64,000 nt of DNA, taken from Albidovulum denitrificans (GTDB taxonomy: Bacteria; Pseudomonadota; Alphaproteobacteria; Rhodobacterales; Rhodobacteraceae). How positions within the stretch are numbered: the first letter of the stretch is position 1; each line of letters opens with the position of its first letter. Below the pieces are notes generated by a model. The model had not been told where the DNA came from, ran no database searches, and saw nothing but the letters and a program-made list of their open reading frames with translations. Below, one piece after another: positions 33,865 through 42,496 of the stretch. Both the position numbers and the translations under genes were made by a program. Location of the stretch: the NCBI RefSeq assembly GCF_002973535.1, contig NZ_PVEP01000011.1:62001-126000 (forward strand), read 5' to 3'.

Positions 33865-35397
33865 TCAAAGCCTGATCCCGAGCTTGTCAGCCACTTTTGC
33901 AAAGATGTAGTCAAGCGGCGCGACATAGACATGCACCGCGTAGATCACCGCCGGAATGCCGACCACGGCCAGAAGCAGAAGCACGACAAAGCCGCTGCGC
34001 CGTTTCATCGTCTCATTCGGGGTGCGGATATAGGGGACCGTCACCAAGGGCGTGATGCCAAAGCTCTTGATAAGGTCCTTCGGCCGACGCACCGAGCGGT
34101 TGAGCAGTTCCAGAAGCACGATCAGCGCGATGCCAAGCGCCGCGCCGCCGCCGACACCGGCCGCCGCAACCATCATCCGGTTGGGCTTTGTCGGGCTGTC
34201 CGGGGCGCTTGCCGCCTCGATCACGGTCAGCCGCTCGCCCTTGGCCTGCGCCTCGACCACCTCGCTGCTGCGGGCGGCGGCCAGCTTTGCCACGGCATTG
34301 TTGTACTGGCCCTGGATATTGCCAAGGTCGCGCGTCATCGCGTCCAGCGCGATCTGGTTCGCGGGCGTGCGGTCGATCGAATCCTTGAGGATATCGAGTT
34401 GTTCGATCAGCTGCTTGCGCTGTTCTTCCAGCGCCTCCATCTGCGCGTCCATGGAGGCGATCTGCACGTCGATCGGCGACATCACTGCGCCCGAGACATC
34501 GGCCGGGACCTGCTGCGCCTGCACGACCTTTTCAAGCTGGTCGATCTGCGCCTGAAGCTGCTTGATCTTCGGGTTCGAGGGCGACAGCACGGCCAGCGAG
34601 GCGTTCATCTGCTGGCGCAGCTGGTCCAGTTGCTTGGCCTCGGGCGTCTGCGCCGCCGCCACGCCGGTGATCTGGCCCGTCGCGTTGAAGAGCGCGATCA
34701 TCCGGTCCTTCTGGTCCTTCAGAAGCGCGATGTCGCGTTCGGTCTGCGCCAGCCGGTCCTGTAGGATCTGCTGCTGACCAAGGCGATAGGTCAGCGTGTT
34801 GGGCAGCGCATCCTTGTTTTCCTCCTGGAATTTCAGGATCTTCGCGCTCATGTCGCTCAACTGGCCGTCAAGGTTCTTCACGTCTGACTGGAAGGTGGCC
34901 ACGGTTTCGGATGCACCCGTCTTGCGACGCTCTGCGTCCTGGGTCAGGACGATGGTCACATATTCGTTGACGACCGCCGCCGCCTTGGGGCCGGTTTCGC
35001 CATCGAAGGTGATGGTCATGAAGGCGGCCTGGCCCTTGCCCGCGCTCTTGTTGATCGTCGTCGCGTCGCTCATCGCCTGGACGATCTGATCCGGCGTCAT
35101 CTTGTTCATGTCGCGGAAGACATTGAGCTTGTTGGCGATGTCGAGAAGGTTGACCCGCCGCATCAGATCCTTTTCGGCGATCTGCAACTGCTCCATCGCC
35201 GCGGCCTGAACCGTCGGCGGCAGCAGCGCGCCGGGGATTTGCGGGCTTTCGATGACCAGCGTCGAGCGCGCGGTATAGACCGCGGGCAGCAGGAAGGCCG
35301 CGGCGATGGCCGCCGCCGTCACCAGCGCGAAGACGAGAATGAAGTAGTGGATGCGCCGCAGGAAGACGGCAAAGTAGAAGGACAGGTCCAGGTTCAT
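33865..35397 (-). CDS. Wzz/GumC-type chain-length determinant protein
   Basis: The protein has 510 residues. One N-terminal membrane helix (residues about 17-40) precedes a long periplasmic coiled-coil-rich domain, then a C-terminal pair of helices (MMVAAAGVGGGAALGIALIVLLELL, preceded by the Pro-containing SPTKPNR). An extra hydrophobic C-terminal segment is present (FVVLLLLAVVGIPAVIYAV). Such proteins form inner-membrane oligomers with CpsD-type kinases and Wza-type channels. The start overlaps the stop of the upstream ATPase gene by 4 bp (ATGA). Confidence 0.92.
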   Translation of the reverse strand: MNLDLSFYFAVFLRRIHYFILVFALVTAAAIAAAFLLPAVYTARSTLVIESPQIPGALLPPTVQAAAMEQLQIAEKDLMRRVNLLDIANKLNVFRDMNKMTPDQIVQAMSDATTINKSAGKGQAAFMTITFDGETGPKAAAVVNEYVTIVLTQDAERRKTGASETVATFQSDVKNLDGQLSDMSAKILKFQEENKDALPNTLTYRLGQQQILQDRLAQTERDIALLKDQKDRMIALFNATGQITGVAAAQTPEAKQLDQLRQQMNASLAVLSPSNPKIKQLQAQIDQLEKVVQAQQVPADVSGAVMSPIDVQIASMDAQMEALEEQRKQLIEQLDILKDSIDRTPANQIALDAMTRDLGNIQGQYNNAVAKLAAARSSEVVEAQAKGERLTVIEAASAPDSPTKPNRMMVAAAGVGGGAALGIALIVLLELLNRSVRRPKDLIKSFGITPLVTVPYIRTPNETMKRRSGFVVLLLLAVVGIPAVIYAVHVYVAPLDYIFAKVADKLGIRL

Positions 35398-36281
35398 TTC
35401 CGCTTCTCTTCCTCGGCCGCGATCTGGGCGGCGAAAAACACGCCATCGTCCAGAACGGATTGTACGACATGTTCGTCTACATGATGATGGTCCATGCTCC
35501 AAGCATAGAGCAGCGACATGTCGGACAGTTGATTGACCAGGCGCGGCACGCCGTGGGTGTGCTTGTGGATCATGCGCGCGGCCTCGGGCGTGATCTCTTC
35601 GCCCGTGCCACCGGCGGCGCGCAGGCGGTGCGCGATCAGTTCGCCCACCGATTTCTCATCCAGCGGCAGAAGGTGGAAGCTGGCCGCGATCCGCTGCGCA
35701 AGCTGGCGCAGCGAGGGGTCGAGGACAAGTTCGCGCAGTTCCGGTTGCCCGACCAGCACCAGCTGGATGACCTCATCCTTGCCGGAGTTGATGTTGGTCA
35801 GCATCCGCAGCTCTTCCAGGCTTTCCTGCGACAGGTTCTGCGCCTCGTCGAAGATCAGCACCACGCGGCGGCCCGAGGCGTATTCCTCGATCAGGTAGTC
35901 CTGCAACTGCTGGAACAGGTGGACATAGCTGGCATTGGGGTCGAAGGACACGTCGAGCGCGTTCAGCACCCACTGGATCAGTTCCCCCCGCCCGCCCTGG
36001 GCGTTGGAGATCAGCCCGACGGTGACCTTTGACCCGAACTGGCGCAGCAATTCCCGCAAAAGCGTCGTCTTGCCGCAACCGACCCCGCCGGTGACCAGAG
36101 TGATGGGCGCGCGCGACAGGATGCCGAATTCCAGAACGGAATAGGCACGCCGGTGCTGCGCCGACCAGAACAGGAAATCGGGATCGGGGACGAGCGTGAA
36201 GGGACGCTCGCGGAACCCGAAGAAATCCATGTAAAAGCCGACACTCGTATCTTCTGCTCCGGTCTCCACGACCTTATTCAT
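35394..36281 (-). CDS. AAA ATPase of exosortase/EPS loci (ExeA-like, TIGR03015 type)
   Basis: The protein has 295 residues. It starts with the family pattern FFGFRERPFTLVPDPDFLFWS, then Walker A TGGVGCGKTTLLREL and Walker B VVLIFDEAQNLS. A C-terminal AAA lid contains HGVPRLVNQLSDMSLLYAW. This putative secretion ATPase is a standard member of PEP-CTERM/exosortase EPS clusters; its precise task is not known. It is the first gene of a leftward three-gene operon (ATPase, Wzz, kinase). Confidence 0.92.
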   Translation of the reverse strand: MNKVVETGAEDTSVGFYMDFFGFRERPFTLVPDPDFLFWSAQHRRAYSVLEFGILSRAPITLVTGGVGCGKTTLLRELLRQFGSKVTVGLISNAQGGRGELIQWVLNALDVSFDPNASYVHLFQQLQDYLIEEYASGRRVVLIFDEAQNLSQESLEELRMLTNINSGKDEVIQLVLVGQPELRELVLDPSLRQLAQRIAASFHLLPLDEKSVGELIAHRLRAAGGTGEEITPEAARMIHKHTHGVPRLVNQLSDMSLLYAWSMDHHHVDEHVVQSVLDDGVFFAAQIAAEEEKRK

Positions 36282-36306
36282 TCACCAATCCATCCGTCGA
36301 ATGCAG

Positions 36307-36325
36307 GTAAGAATATTCGTCTTAC
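36307..36325. promoter_or_regulatory. Inverted repeat GTAAGA-N7-TCTTAC, candidate operator
   Basis: A perfect 6-bp inverted repeat with 7-bp spacer, in an AT-rich patch 26 bp upstream of the ATPase start codon. The position would suit a repressor or activator of the leftward EPS operon. Confidence 0.45.
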
Positions 36326-36627
36326 ATGCAAGACTGCATAGCCCAATCCGGGCCGGAGTTCACGCCGTTACTGCCCGAGAACTTCGACAACTTAATGGCA
36401 CGGGCAAGGCCTGCGCCAGAATGAACCGCCTCAAGGTTGCGAATCGCCCCGCCGGACACGCTGCGCTGCGGCAAAATCCGCACAAAGCCCCGAAGGTCAA
36501 TATATCTGTTTCCGAGCGCGAAACGCCCGGTTTGCGGGCCTTCGCCACAAAATAGCCATAAATGGCGGGAATCAGCCGGTTAGGCGCCTGGAACACCGCC
36601 GACAGGGGGGCCGGTCCCGTTTTCGTG

Positions 36628-36647
36628 TTTTCGCCAAGATGCGAAAA
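36628..36647. promoter_or_regulatory. Inverted repeat TTTTCGC-N6-GCGAAAA, candidate operator
   Basis: A perfect 7-bp inverted repeat with 6-bp spacer (20 bp in total), typical of a dimeric helix-turn-helix regulator site, located 113 bp upstream of the sugar-transferase start codon and next to AT-rich sequence. Confidence 0.5.
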
Positions 36648-36759
36648 ATGCTAGTACACACATAGTGAAATTGCCACGGCGCAGAATCGTGACGGGCCAG
36701 CGGAACGGTCGCAGTCATGCCGCGGTGGGGGTGAATGGTTGCACGGGCGGAGTGGACGT

Positions 36760-37449
36760 ATGACGCTTCAGTTGAATGAACTGTCAGACGAGTTTGAGAT
36801 GTCTAGCGCTCCGGTAGGTCTGGTGAATATCGCGGCTCGGTCTGGTCTCTACCGAAATTATGTAAAGCGCCTTTTCGACGTCGCCGCCGTGCTTTCGGCC
36901 AGCCTCGTCGTCGGGCCGCTGATCCTTCTGCTTGCGCTTCTGGTGGCCGCCGATGGCTCCAACCCCTTCTACTGGAACGAACGTGTCGGGCGGCGGGGGC
37001 GGAATTTCCGCATGCTGAAGCTCAGGACCATGGTTCCCGATGCCGACAAGATGCTTGAGGATTACCTGTCCCGCAACGCCGAGGCGCGGCTGGAATGGAA
37101 CAGCACGCAAAAGCTGAAGTCCGATCCGCGCATCACCCGGATCGGGCGTTTCCTGCGCAAGACCTCGCTTGATGAACTGCCGCAGCTCTGGAACGTGCTG
37201 ACGGGCGATATGTCCCTTGTCGGGCCGCGCCCGATGATGCCCAGCCAGCGGCCGCTTTATCATGGCCTGGCCTATTACTCGCTCCGTCCCGGCATCACCG
37301 GCATCTGGCAGGTGTCCGACCGCAACGAAAGCGCCTTTTCCAAGCGTGCCGAGTATGACAGCGCGTATGACGAGAAGCTGACCTTCCGCATGGACATGTG
37401 GCTTTTGTGGTCGACGGTGCGTGTCGTCCTGAAGGGCACGGGCTATTGA
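36760..37449 (+). CDS. Undecaprenyl-phosphate sugar phosphotransferase (ExoY/WcaJ C-terminal type)
   Basis: The protein has 229 residues. One N-terminal membrane helix (about residues 45-70, [21 protein letters not shown]) is followed by the catalytic part: [50 protein letters not shown] and [14 protein letters not shown]. These are the conserved blocks of the bacterial sugar transferase family, which loads the first sugar phosphate onto the lipid carrier and starts EPS synthesis. The ATG at 36760 was preferred to one at 36739. Confidence 0.94.
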   Translation: MTLQLNELSDEFEMSSAPVGLVNIAARSGLYRNYVKRLFDVAAVLSASLVVGPLILLLALLVAADGSNPFYWNERVGRRGRNFRMLKLRTMVPDADKMLEDYLSRNAEARLEWNSTQKLKSDPRITRIGRFLRKTSLDELPQLWNVLTGDMSLVGPRPMMPSQRPLYHGLAYYSLRPGITGIWQVSDRNESAFSKRAEYDSAYDEKLTFRMDMWLLWSTVRVVLKGTGY

Positions 37450-37562
37450 ATTGACCCCATGCCCCCAGTTCGGGCAAAGACTCCCCAATAATTGACGGAC
37501 CTGCCATATTGGCGCCCCGGTTCTGGCGTATGGGCCGCCCACGAGGCGCGTAAGAGGATTTG

Positions 37563-40016
37563 ATGACGCTCCGCAAAGTACTTGTTCCCGCCTTCCTGGC
37601 CATCGGCGTGATGGCCCTGTCGTCCTGCGAATCCTCAAAGGAGCGGGCGGAGAAGTTCTATCAGTCGGGCATGGCCTATCTGGAACAGGGCGATGTGGAG
37701 CGCGCGATCGTCGAATTCCGCAACGTCTTCAAGCTGGACGGCGAACACAAGGAAGCGCGGCGCGCCTATGCCGAGATCGAGCGCAACCGGGGCAAGCTGC
37801 GCGAGGCGTTTTCGCAATACCTGCGGCTGGCCGAACAGGACCCCAAGGACCTCGACGCGCTGCGCGCCCTGTCGGAGATGGCGGTCGCCAATGGCGACTG
37901 GGAGGTGGCGGAGCGGTACGCGACCCCGGCGGCGGAGCTTGCGCCGCAGGACCCGCAGATCCTCGCCCTGAAGGCGGCGGCGGATTACGGCAAGGCCACG
38001 ACCGAGGCGGACAGCGCCGGTATTGTCGACGCGATGAACCGCATCAAGGCGCTGCGCGCGGCCAACCCCGACAATGTCCTGCTGCGCCGGGTCATCGTCG
38101 ATGATCGCCTGCGCGCGCAGGATTTCAACGCCGCCCTGACCGAGATCGACGAAGCCATCGCGATTGAGCCTAAGGACCGGCAGTTGAACGCGCAGCGCCT
38201 GACCGTCCTTTCCGCGCTTGGTGACGAGCAGGCGGTGGAGGACGGGCTGATCGACATGGTCCAGCGCTTCCCCGAGGCGCCGGAGATGAGCGCGACCCTC
38301 GTGCGCTGGTATGTGTCCCGCGATGAGCTGGACAAGGCCGAGGCGCATCTGCGCGCGCGCGTCGATCTGACCGCGCCCGATGTCACCCATGTCTTCGACC
38401 TTGTGCGGTTCCTCGCCGAACATCGCGGCACCGACGCCGCCGTGGCCGAGCTTGACAAGGTGATCGCCAGCGGCGCCACCTCGCCCATCTTCACCTCCGC
38501 GCGCGCCGGGTTCCTTTTCGACCTCGGCCGCCACGATGAGGCGATCGCCGACATGCGCGCGGTCCTGAAGGAAGACGGCAGCCCCGACGACACCCGGCGG
38601 ATCAAGATCGGGCTGGCCCGGATGCTCAGCGCCTCGGATCAGGACGATGAGGCGCGCAAGCTGGTCGATGAGGTGCTGGCCGAGGATTCCGGCTATGTCG
38701 AGGCGATGAAGCTTCAGGCGGGCTGGGACATCCGCGACGACAAGGTGGGCGATGCCATCGCGGTCCTGCGCCGCGCGCTGGACGACAGCCCGAACGACCC
38801 GGCCCTGATGACGCTGATGGCACGCGCCTATGAGCGTGACGGCAACCGCGACCTGATGCGCGAGATGCTGTCACTGGCCGTCAACGCCTCGAACCGCGCG
38901 CCGGACGAATCGCTGCGCTATGCGCAGTTCCTTGCGTCCGAGAACAAGCTTGTGCAGGCCGAAAGCGTGTTGATCGACGCGCTGCGCCTGACACCCGGCA
39001 ACGCCCATATCCTGATGCCGCTGGGCCAGGTCTATGTCGCGATGCAGGACTGGCCGCGCGCCAGCGCCGTCGCCAATCAGCTTGCCGCCAGTTCCCAGCC
39101 CGCCGCGCGTAACGCGGCCGTCGGGCTTCAGGCCGCCGTCCTGAACGGCCAGAAGAACAGCGAAGAGGCAGTCGGCTATCTTCAGGGGCTAGTCGACAGC
39201 GGCAAGGGCGATCTGGGGACCAAGATCGCGATCCTGCGGACCTATGTCAGCAACAACCAGATCGACCGGGCGCTGGCCTATGCCAACCAGCTGAGCCATG
39301 AGGCGCCCGACAACCCGGAAATCGAGTTCATCAACGGCTCGGTCCAGCTTCTGGCCGGGAACACGGCCGCCGCCGAAACGATCATGCGCAAGCTGGTCGA
39401 GGCGGACCCTTCGCGCAACCAGGCCTGGCTTGCGCTGGTGCGCATCGTCGCCAGCGACCCGAAGCGGACCGAGGAGACCCGCACCCTGATCGCCGAGGCG
39501 CAGAAGGCCGCACCGGACGCACCCGAGCTGAAATGGGCGCAGGCGGGCATTCTTGAGCGGACCGGGGATTATGCAGGCGCCATCAGCGTTTATGAGGCGC
39601 TTTACAAGGAAAACACCGGCAATCCGATCATCGCCAACAACCTCGCCAGCCTGCTATCGGTTCATGGCGCGGGTGAGGACAGCCTGAACCGGGCCGAGAT
39701 CATCGCCCGCCGTCTGCGCGGCAGCACGGTTCCGGCCTTCCAGGACACCTATGGCTGGATCGCCTATCTGCGCGGCAACTACAAGGAAGCGGTGAGCGAG
39801 CTTGAAAAGGCCGCCGCGGGCATGCCCGACGACCCGTCGGTGCAGTTCCACCTGGCCAAGACCTACCTCGCCCTCGACCGCAAGAGCGACGCGCTGGCCC
39901 AGTATCGCCGGATGGAGGGTCTTTTCCCGCAAGGGGCGGAGAAACCCGGCTACGCGGCGGATGCCGAAAAGGACGTTCAGGCCCTTGAAGCGGGTGGTAC
40001 GACGGTCGGAAACTGA
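37563..40016 (+). CDS. PrsT-like TPR lipoprotein of exosortase/EPS system
   Basis: The protein has 817 residues. It begins with a lipoprotein signal peptide (LAIGVMALSSCES, lipobox cysteine near residue 20). Tetratricopeptide-type repeats fill nearly the whole length (for example AERYATPAAELAPQDPQILAL, SVLIDALRLTPGNAHIL, IIANNLASLLSVHG). This matches the PrsT TPR lipoproteins (TIGR02917) of PEP-CTERM/exosortase loci, probably periplasmic scaffolds for polysaccharide assembly. I chose the ATG at 37563, with AGAGGA 5 bp upstream; a TTG lies directly before it. Confidence 0.92.
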   Translation: MTLRKVLVPAFLAIGVMALSSCESSKERAEKFYQSGMAYLEQGDVERAIVEFRNVFKLDGEHKEARRAYAEIERNRGKLREAFSQYLRLAEQDPKDLDALRALSEMAVANGDWEVAERYATPAAELAPQDPQILALKAAADYGKATTEADSAGIVDAMNRIKALRAANPDNVLLRRVIVDDRLRAQDFNAALTEIDEAIAIEPKDRQLNAQRLTVLSALGDEQAVEDGLIDMVQRFPEAPEMSATLVRWYVSRDELDKAEAHLRARVDLTAPDVTHVFDLVRFLAEHRGTDAAVAELDKVIASGATSPIFTSARAGFLFDLGRHDEAIADMRAVLKEDGSPDDTRRIKIGLARMLSASDQDDEARKLVDEVLAEDSGYVEAMKLQAGWDIRDDKVGDAIAVLRRALDDSPNDPALMTLMARAYERDGNRDLMREMLSLAVNASNRAPDESLRYAQFLASENKLVQAESVLIDALRLTPGNAHILMPLGQVYVAMQDWPRASAVANQLAASSQPAARNAAVGLQAAVLNGQKNSEEAVGYLQGLVDSGKGDLGTKIAILRTYVSNNQIDRALAYANQLSHEAPDNPEIEFINGSVQLLAGNTAAAETIMRKLVEADPSRNQAWLALVRIVASDPKRTEETRTLIAEAQKAAPDAPELKWAQAGILERTGDYAGAISVYEALYKENTGNPIIANNLASLLSVHGAGEDSLNRAEIIARRLRGSTVPAFQDTYGWIAYLRGNYKEAVSELEKAAAGMPDDPSVQFHLAKTYLALDRKSDALAQYRRMEGLFPQGAEKPGYAADAEKDVQALEAGGTTVGN

Positions 40017-40017
40017 C

Positions 40018-40063
40018 GCCGGGGGGTGTTGCCCTTGGACAACGAACCGTTCCGGCCCCCGGC
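40018..40063 (+). terminator. Hairpin after the PrsT-like gene
   Basis: GCCGGGGG (40018-40025) pairs with CCCCCGGC (40056-40063); a short TTG/CAA arm lies inside. No T-run follows. It may limit read-through from the TPR gene into the export gene, or act as an mRNA processing site. Confidence 0.45.
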
Positions 40064-40148
40064 AAACGCGTGAAGATTACGAGTTAACAATTTGAAAGAT
40101 CAACAATCGGGCTTAGTGTGGGTTCGATTCGAAACTCAGGGTGACATA

Positions 40149-40781
40149 ATGTTCCGGACCCTCATTGCCTTTCTCGTGGCCATCTTCCTTGCCCCCTCCG
40201 CCTGGGCGCAGGGCTATTCCATCCAGCCGGGCGACGTCCTGCAAATGGAAGTGCTTGAGGACCCGAGCCTGAACCGCAGCCTTCTCGTCCTGCCGGACGG
40301 CACCGTCAGCCTGCCGCTGGTCGGCTCGCTCAAGGCCTCGGGCCGCAGCGTCAGCACGATGCGCGGTGCGATCTCCTCGGCCCTGGCGCCGAACTTCGCC
40401 TCGGCGCCGACGGTCTACCTTTCGGTCGGCCAGTTGAACCCGATCACCAGTGCCGTGAACAACGCCGCCGCCCAGACCGCCGCGCAGAACTACAAGCCTT
40501 ACGGCACCGTCTCGGTCTACGCGATGGGGGAATTCAACACCCAGGGTCGGCTTGACATCCAGTCCGGCACGACGCTGCTGCAATTCCTGGCCGAAACCGG
40601 CGGCCTGACCCGCTTCGCCGCGACCAAGCGCATCCAATTGCGCCGCCCGAACAAGAAAACCGGCACGGAAACGGTGTACAACTACAACTTCAAAGCCGTA
40701 CAAGGCGGGGCGCAGGCGCCCGTGATCATGCTTCGTGACGGCGATGTCATCGTGGCACCGGAGCGCAAACTCTTCGAATAA
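40149..40781 (+). CDS. Wza-type polysaccharide export protein
   Basis: The protein has 210 residues. The signal peptide ends at SAWAQ (residues about 1-21). The poly-export domain has YSIQPGDVLQMEVLEDPSLN and LVLPDGTVSLPLVGSL. A following SLBB-like part carries YAMGEFNTQGRLDIQSGTTLL. No lipobox cysteine is seen, unlike classical Wza. It would form or cap the outer-membrane exit for EPS. It is followed 12 bp later by the outer-membrane barrel gene. Confidence 0.92.
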   Translation: MFRTLIAFLVAIFLAPSAWAQGYSIQPGDVLQMEVLEDPSLNRSLLVLPDGTVSLPLVGSLKASGRSVSTMRGAISSALAPNFASAPTVYLSVGQLNPITSAVNNAAAQTAAQNYKPYGTVSVYAMGEFNTQGRLDIQSGTTLLQFLAETGGLTRFAATKRIQLRRPNKKTGTETVYNYNFKAVQGGAQAPVIMLRDGDVIVAPERKLFE

Positions 40782-40793
40782 AGGGCAAATCGC

Positions 40794-42341
40794 GTGGTGG
40801 GGACGAGCAGTAAGAAAATCGCGGTAATCGCGGCCCTGACAACACTCTTGCCAACAAGCGCCCTCCCTCAGCAGCAGGGGGGCGTCGGCACGGTGGCAGG
40901 GGCGCAGCCGACGACGGCAACGACGACGACGGCCGCAACGCCGGGCATGGCGACGGCGGGTGCCGCGCAGACGGCGGGGGGGGGGCTTACGCCCTCGCCC
41001 AGCGGGCTGAACAATACCGGCGGGCTTCAGATCGACTTCGGTCTGTCGAGCAAGCTGACCTTCGACGACAACTTCCGGCTTAGCAATTCCAGTTCCGGCA
41101 CGACGACGATCTGGGACAACACGCTGGACTTCAACCTGTCCAGCATCACCCCGCTGAGCGACCTGTCGATCACGGGGTCGACCGTGCTGCGCAATGCCTC
41201 CATTCCGGGGCGCAGCGTGTCGGGCTTCGAAGATCCGCAGGTCCGGCTTCGTTATACCCGCGACGGCGTCAACAGCCGCTTCACGCTGGATGGCCGCTAT
41301 CGCCATGCCGACCGTGAGTTCCTGAACCCCTTCAAGGTCGAGCAGGAAGAACAGGCGCTGGGGACGCTTCTGGGCGGCGGCGGCACGGTGACCTGGAAGG
41401 ATTACGGGCTGACCTACCAGACGGGCCTCAACGCGCCCCTTGGCTTCCAGCTTGCGCTGAAGCGGGCCGAGACGGATTACGACACTTTCGCCACCGCGAT
41501 CGACCCGAATACGCTTTACGACCGGGTGACCGACACCGCGAATGCGACGGTGACGATGAAGGTATCGCCGGTGATGACGGTGCGCGGATCGGTCGGACTG
41601 ACCGATTTCGACGCGCAGGACCCGGTCAGCACCAGCCGCCGGACCGAGGATTACGCCATCGGCGCGACGATGGACATCAACCCGGTCCTGCTGCTGGACG
41701 CGCAGATCGGCTTTACCGACATCACGACCGACACGATCGGCGGCCGGACCACCCGCAATGGCGCGACCTCGGCCTTCCAGCTGACCAAGACGCTGCCGAA
41801 CGGGACGATCTTCGGCAACTTCACCTCGACAGTGAACCAGAACGGCACCCGCTCCATCCTCAGCTTCGGGCGCACGCTGCAACTGCCCTCCGGCACTTTC
41901 TCCGGCACGGTTGGGGTGACCCATACGCCGGGCGGCAGCGACCGGTTGTCGGGCAGCGTGGCCTATAACCGCGTCATGCGGTCGAGCGACATCACCATCA
42001 CCGCCCAGCGCAGCGTGACGAGCAACGGCGCCAACACGGCGACGGGGACCAGCACCGACGTGCTGAACACGCGCATCGGCGTTGCCTACAACTATGCGAT
42101 CAACACCGATTCCGCCCTCAACCTCGCGCTGGACTGGGGCCGGGCCGAGGCGGCCGATTCCGGCTTTGCCTATAACACGACCGAACGCACCACGCTCAGC
42201 GCCGGTTACTCCCGGATGCTGACGCAGGACTGGAACATGACGGGCGGCTTGCAGCTTCGCCATCGGTCCGACAACGGCGGCACGGCGCAATCGAACGCGG
42301 TCTTCCTGACGCTGGACCGGAATTTCAGTTTCCGTCCCTGA
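40794..42341 (+). CDS. Outer-membrane beta-barrel protein of the EPS/exosortase locus
   Basis: The protein has 515 residues. A signal peptide (IAVIAALTTLLPTSALPQ) is followed by a Thr/Ala/Gly-rich stretch. The rest is alternating beta strands such as ITGSTVLRNASI, VRLRYTRDGVNSRFTLDGRY and NTRIGVAYNYAI. It ends with the aromatic terminal strand LTLDRNFSFRP, typical for barrel assembly. It resembles the uncharacterised barrel proteins found in exosortase loci and may be an export pore or anchor. Translation starts at GTG 40794 (or GTG 40797). Confidence 0.85.
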   Translation: MVGTSSKKIAVIAALTTLLPTSALPQQQGGVGTVAGAQPTTATTTTAATPGMATAGAAQTAGGGLTPSPSGLNNTGGLQIDFGLSSKLTFDDNFRLSNSSSGTTTIWDNTLDFNLSSITPLSDLSITGSTVLRNASIPGRSVSGFEDPQVRLRYTRDGVNSRFTLDGRYRHADREFLNPFKVEQEEQALGTLLGGGGTVTWKDYGLTYQTGLNAPLGFQLALKRAETDYDTFATAIDPNTLYDRVTDTANATVTMKVSPVMTVRGSVGLTDFDAQDPVSTSRRTEDYAIGATMDINPVLLLDAQIGFTDITTDTIGGRTTRNGATSAFQLTKTLPNGTIFGNFTSTVNQNGTRSILSFGRTLQLPSGTFSGTVGVTHTPGGSDRLSGSVAYNRVMRSSDITITAQRSVTSNGANTATGTSTDVLNTRIGVAYNYAINTDSALNLALDWGRAEAADSGFAYNTTERTTLSAGYSRMLTQDWNMTGGLQLRHRSDNGGTAQSNAVFLTLDRNFSFRP

Positions 42342-42350
42342 CGCAATGAC

Positions 42351-42374
42351 GCGCGCGGACCGGGTTCCGCGCGC
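42351..42374 (+). terminator. GC-rich hairpin after the barrel gene
   Basis: GCGCGCGGA (42351-42359) and TCCGCGCGC (42366-42374) form a 9-bp perfect stem with a 6-base loop, 10 bp after the stop codon. No T-run follows, so termination would be partial or Rho-assisted. Confidence 0.5.
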
Positions 42375-42496
42375 GGCTGCGCAACGGTGGCCGCGTCCTG
42401 ACGCAAAGTTCATTGGCCCGCAGCGGAAGCCTGTCGATCTTTGCCAGCGTATACAGTAGGTTCCTGCGTGTTTAACCAGGCCGGATTTTATATCAG

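Larger units (their letters stand above)
36282..36759. promoter_or_regulatory. Divergent promoter region of the EPS operons
   Basis: The 478-bp region separates the leftward ATPase-Wzz-kinase operon from the rightward sugar-transferase gene. I see no credible gene in it. It carries two candidate operators: TTTTCGC-N6-GCGAAAA (36628-36647) close to an AT-rich patch, and GTAAGA-N7-TCTTAC (36307-36325) just upstream of the ATPase start. Confidence 0.6.

Noticed and set aside
36301-36555. Open frames on both strands in the divergent EPS promoter region (84 and 78 codons)
   Set aside because: Neither has a ribosome-binding site or family-like sequence, and the AT-rich palindromic content fits regulation better than coding.
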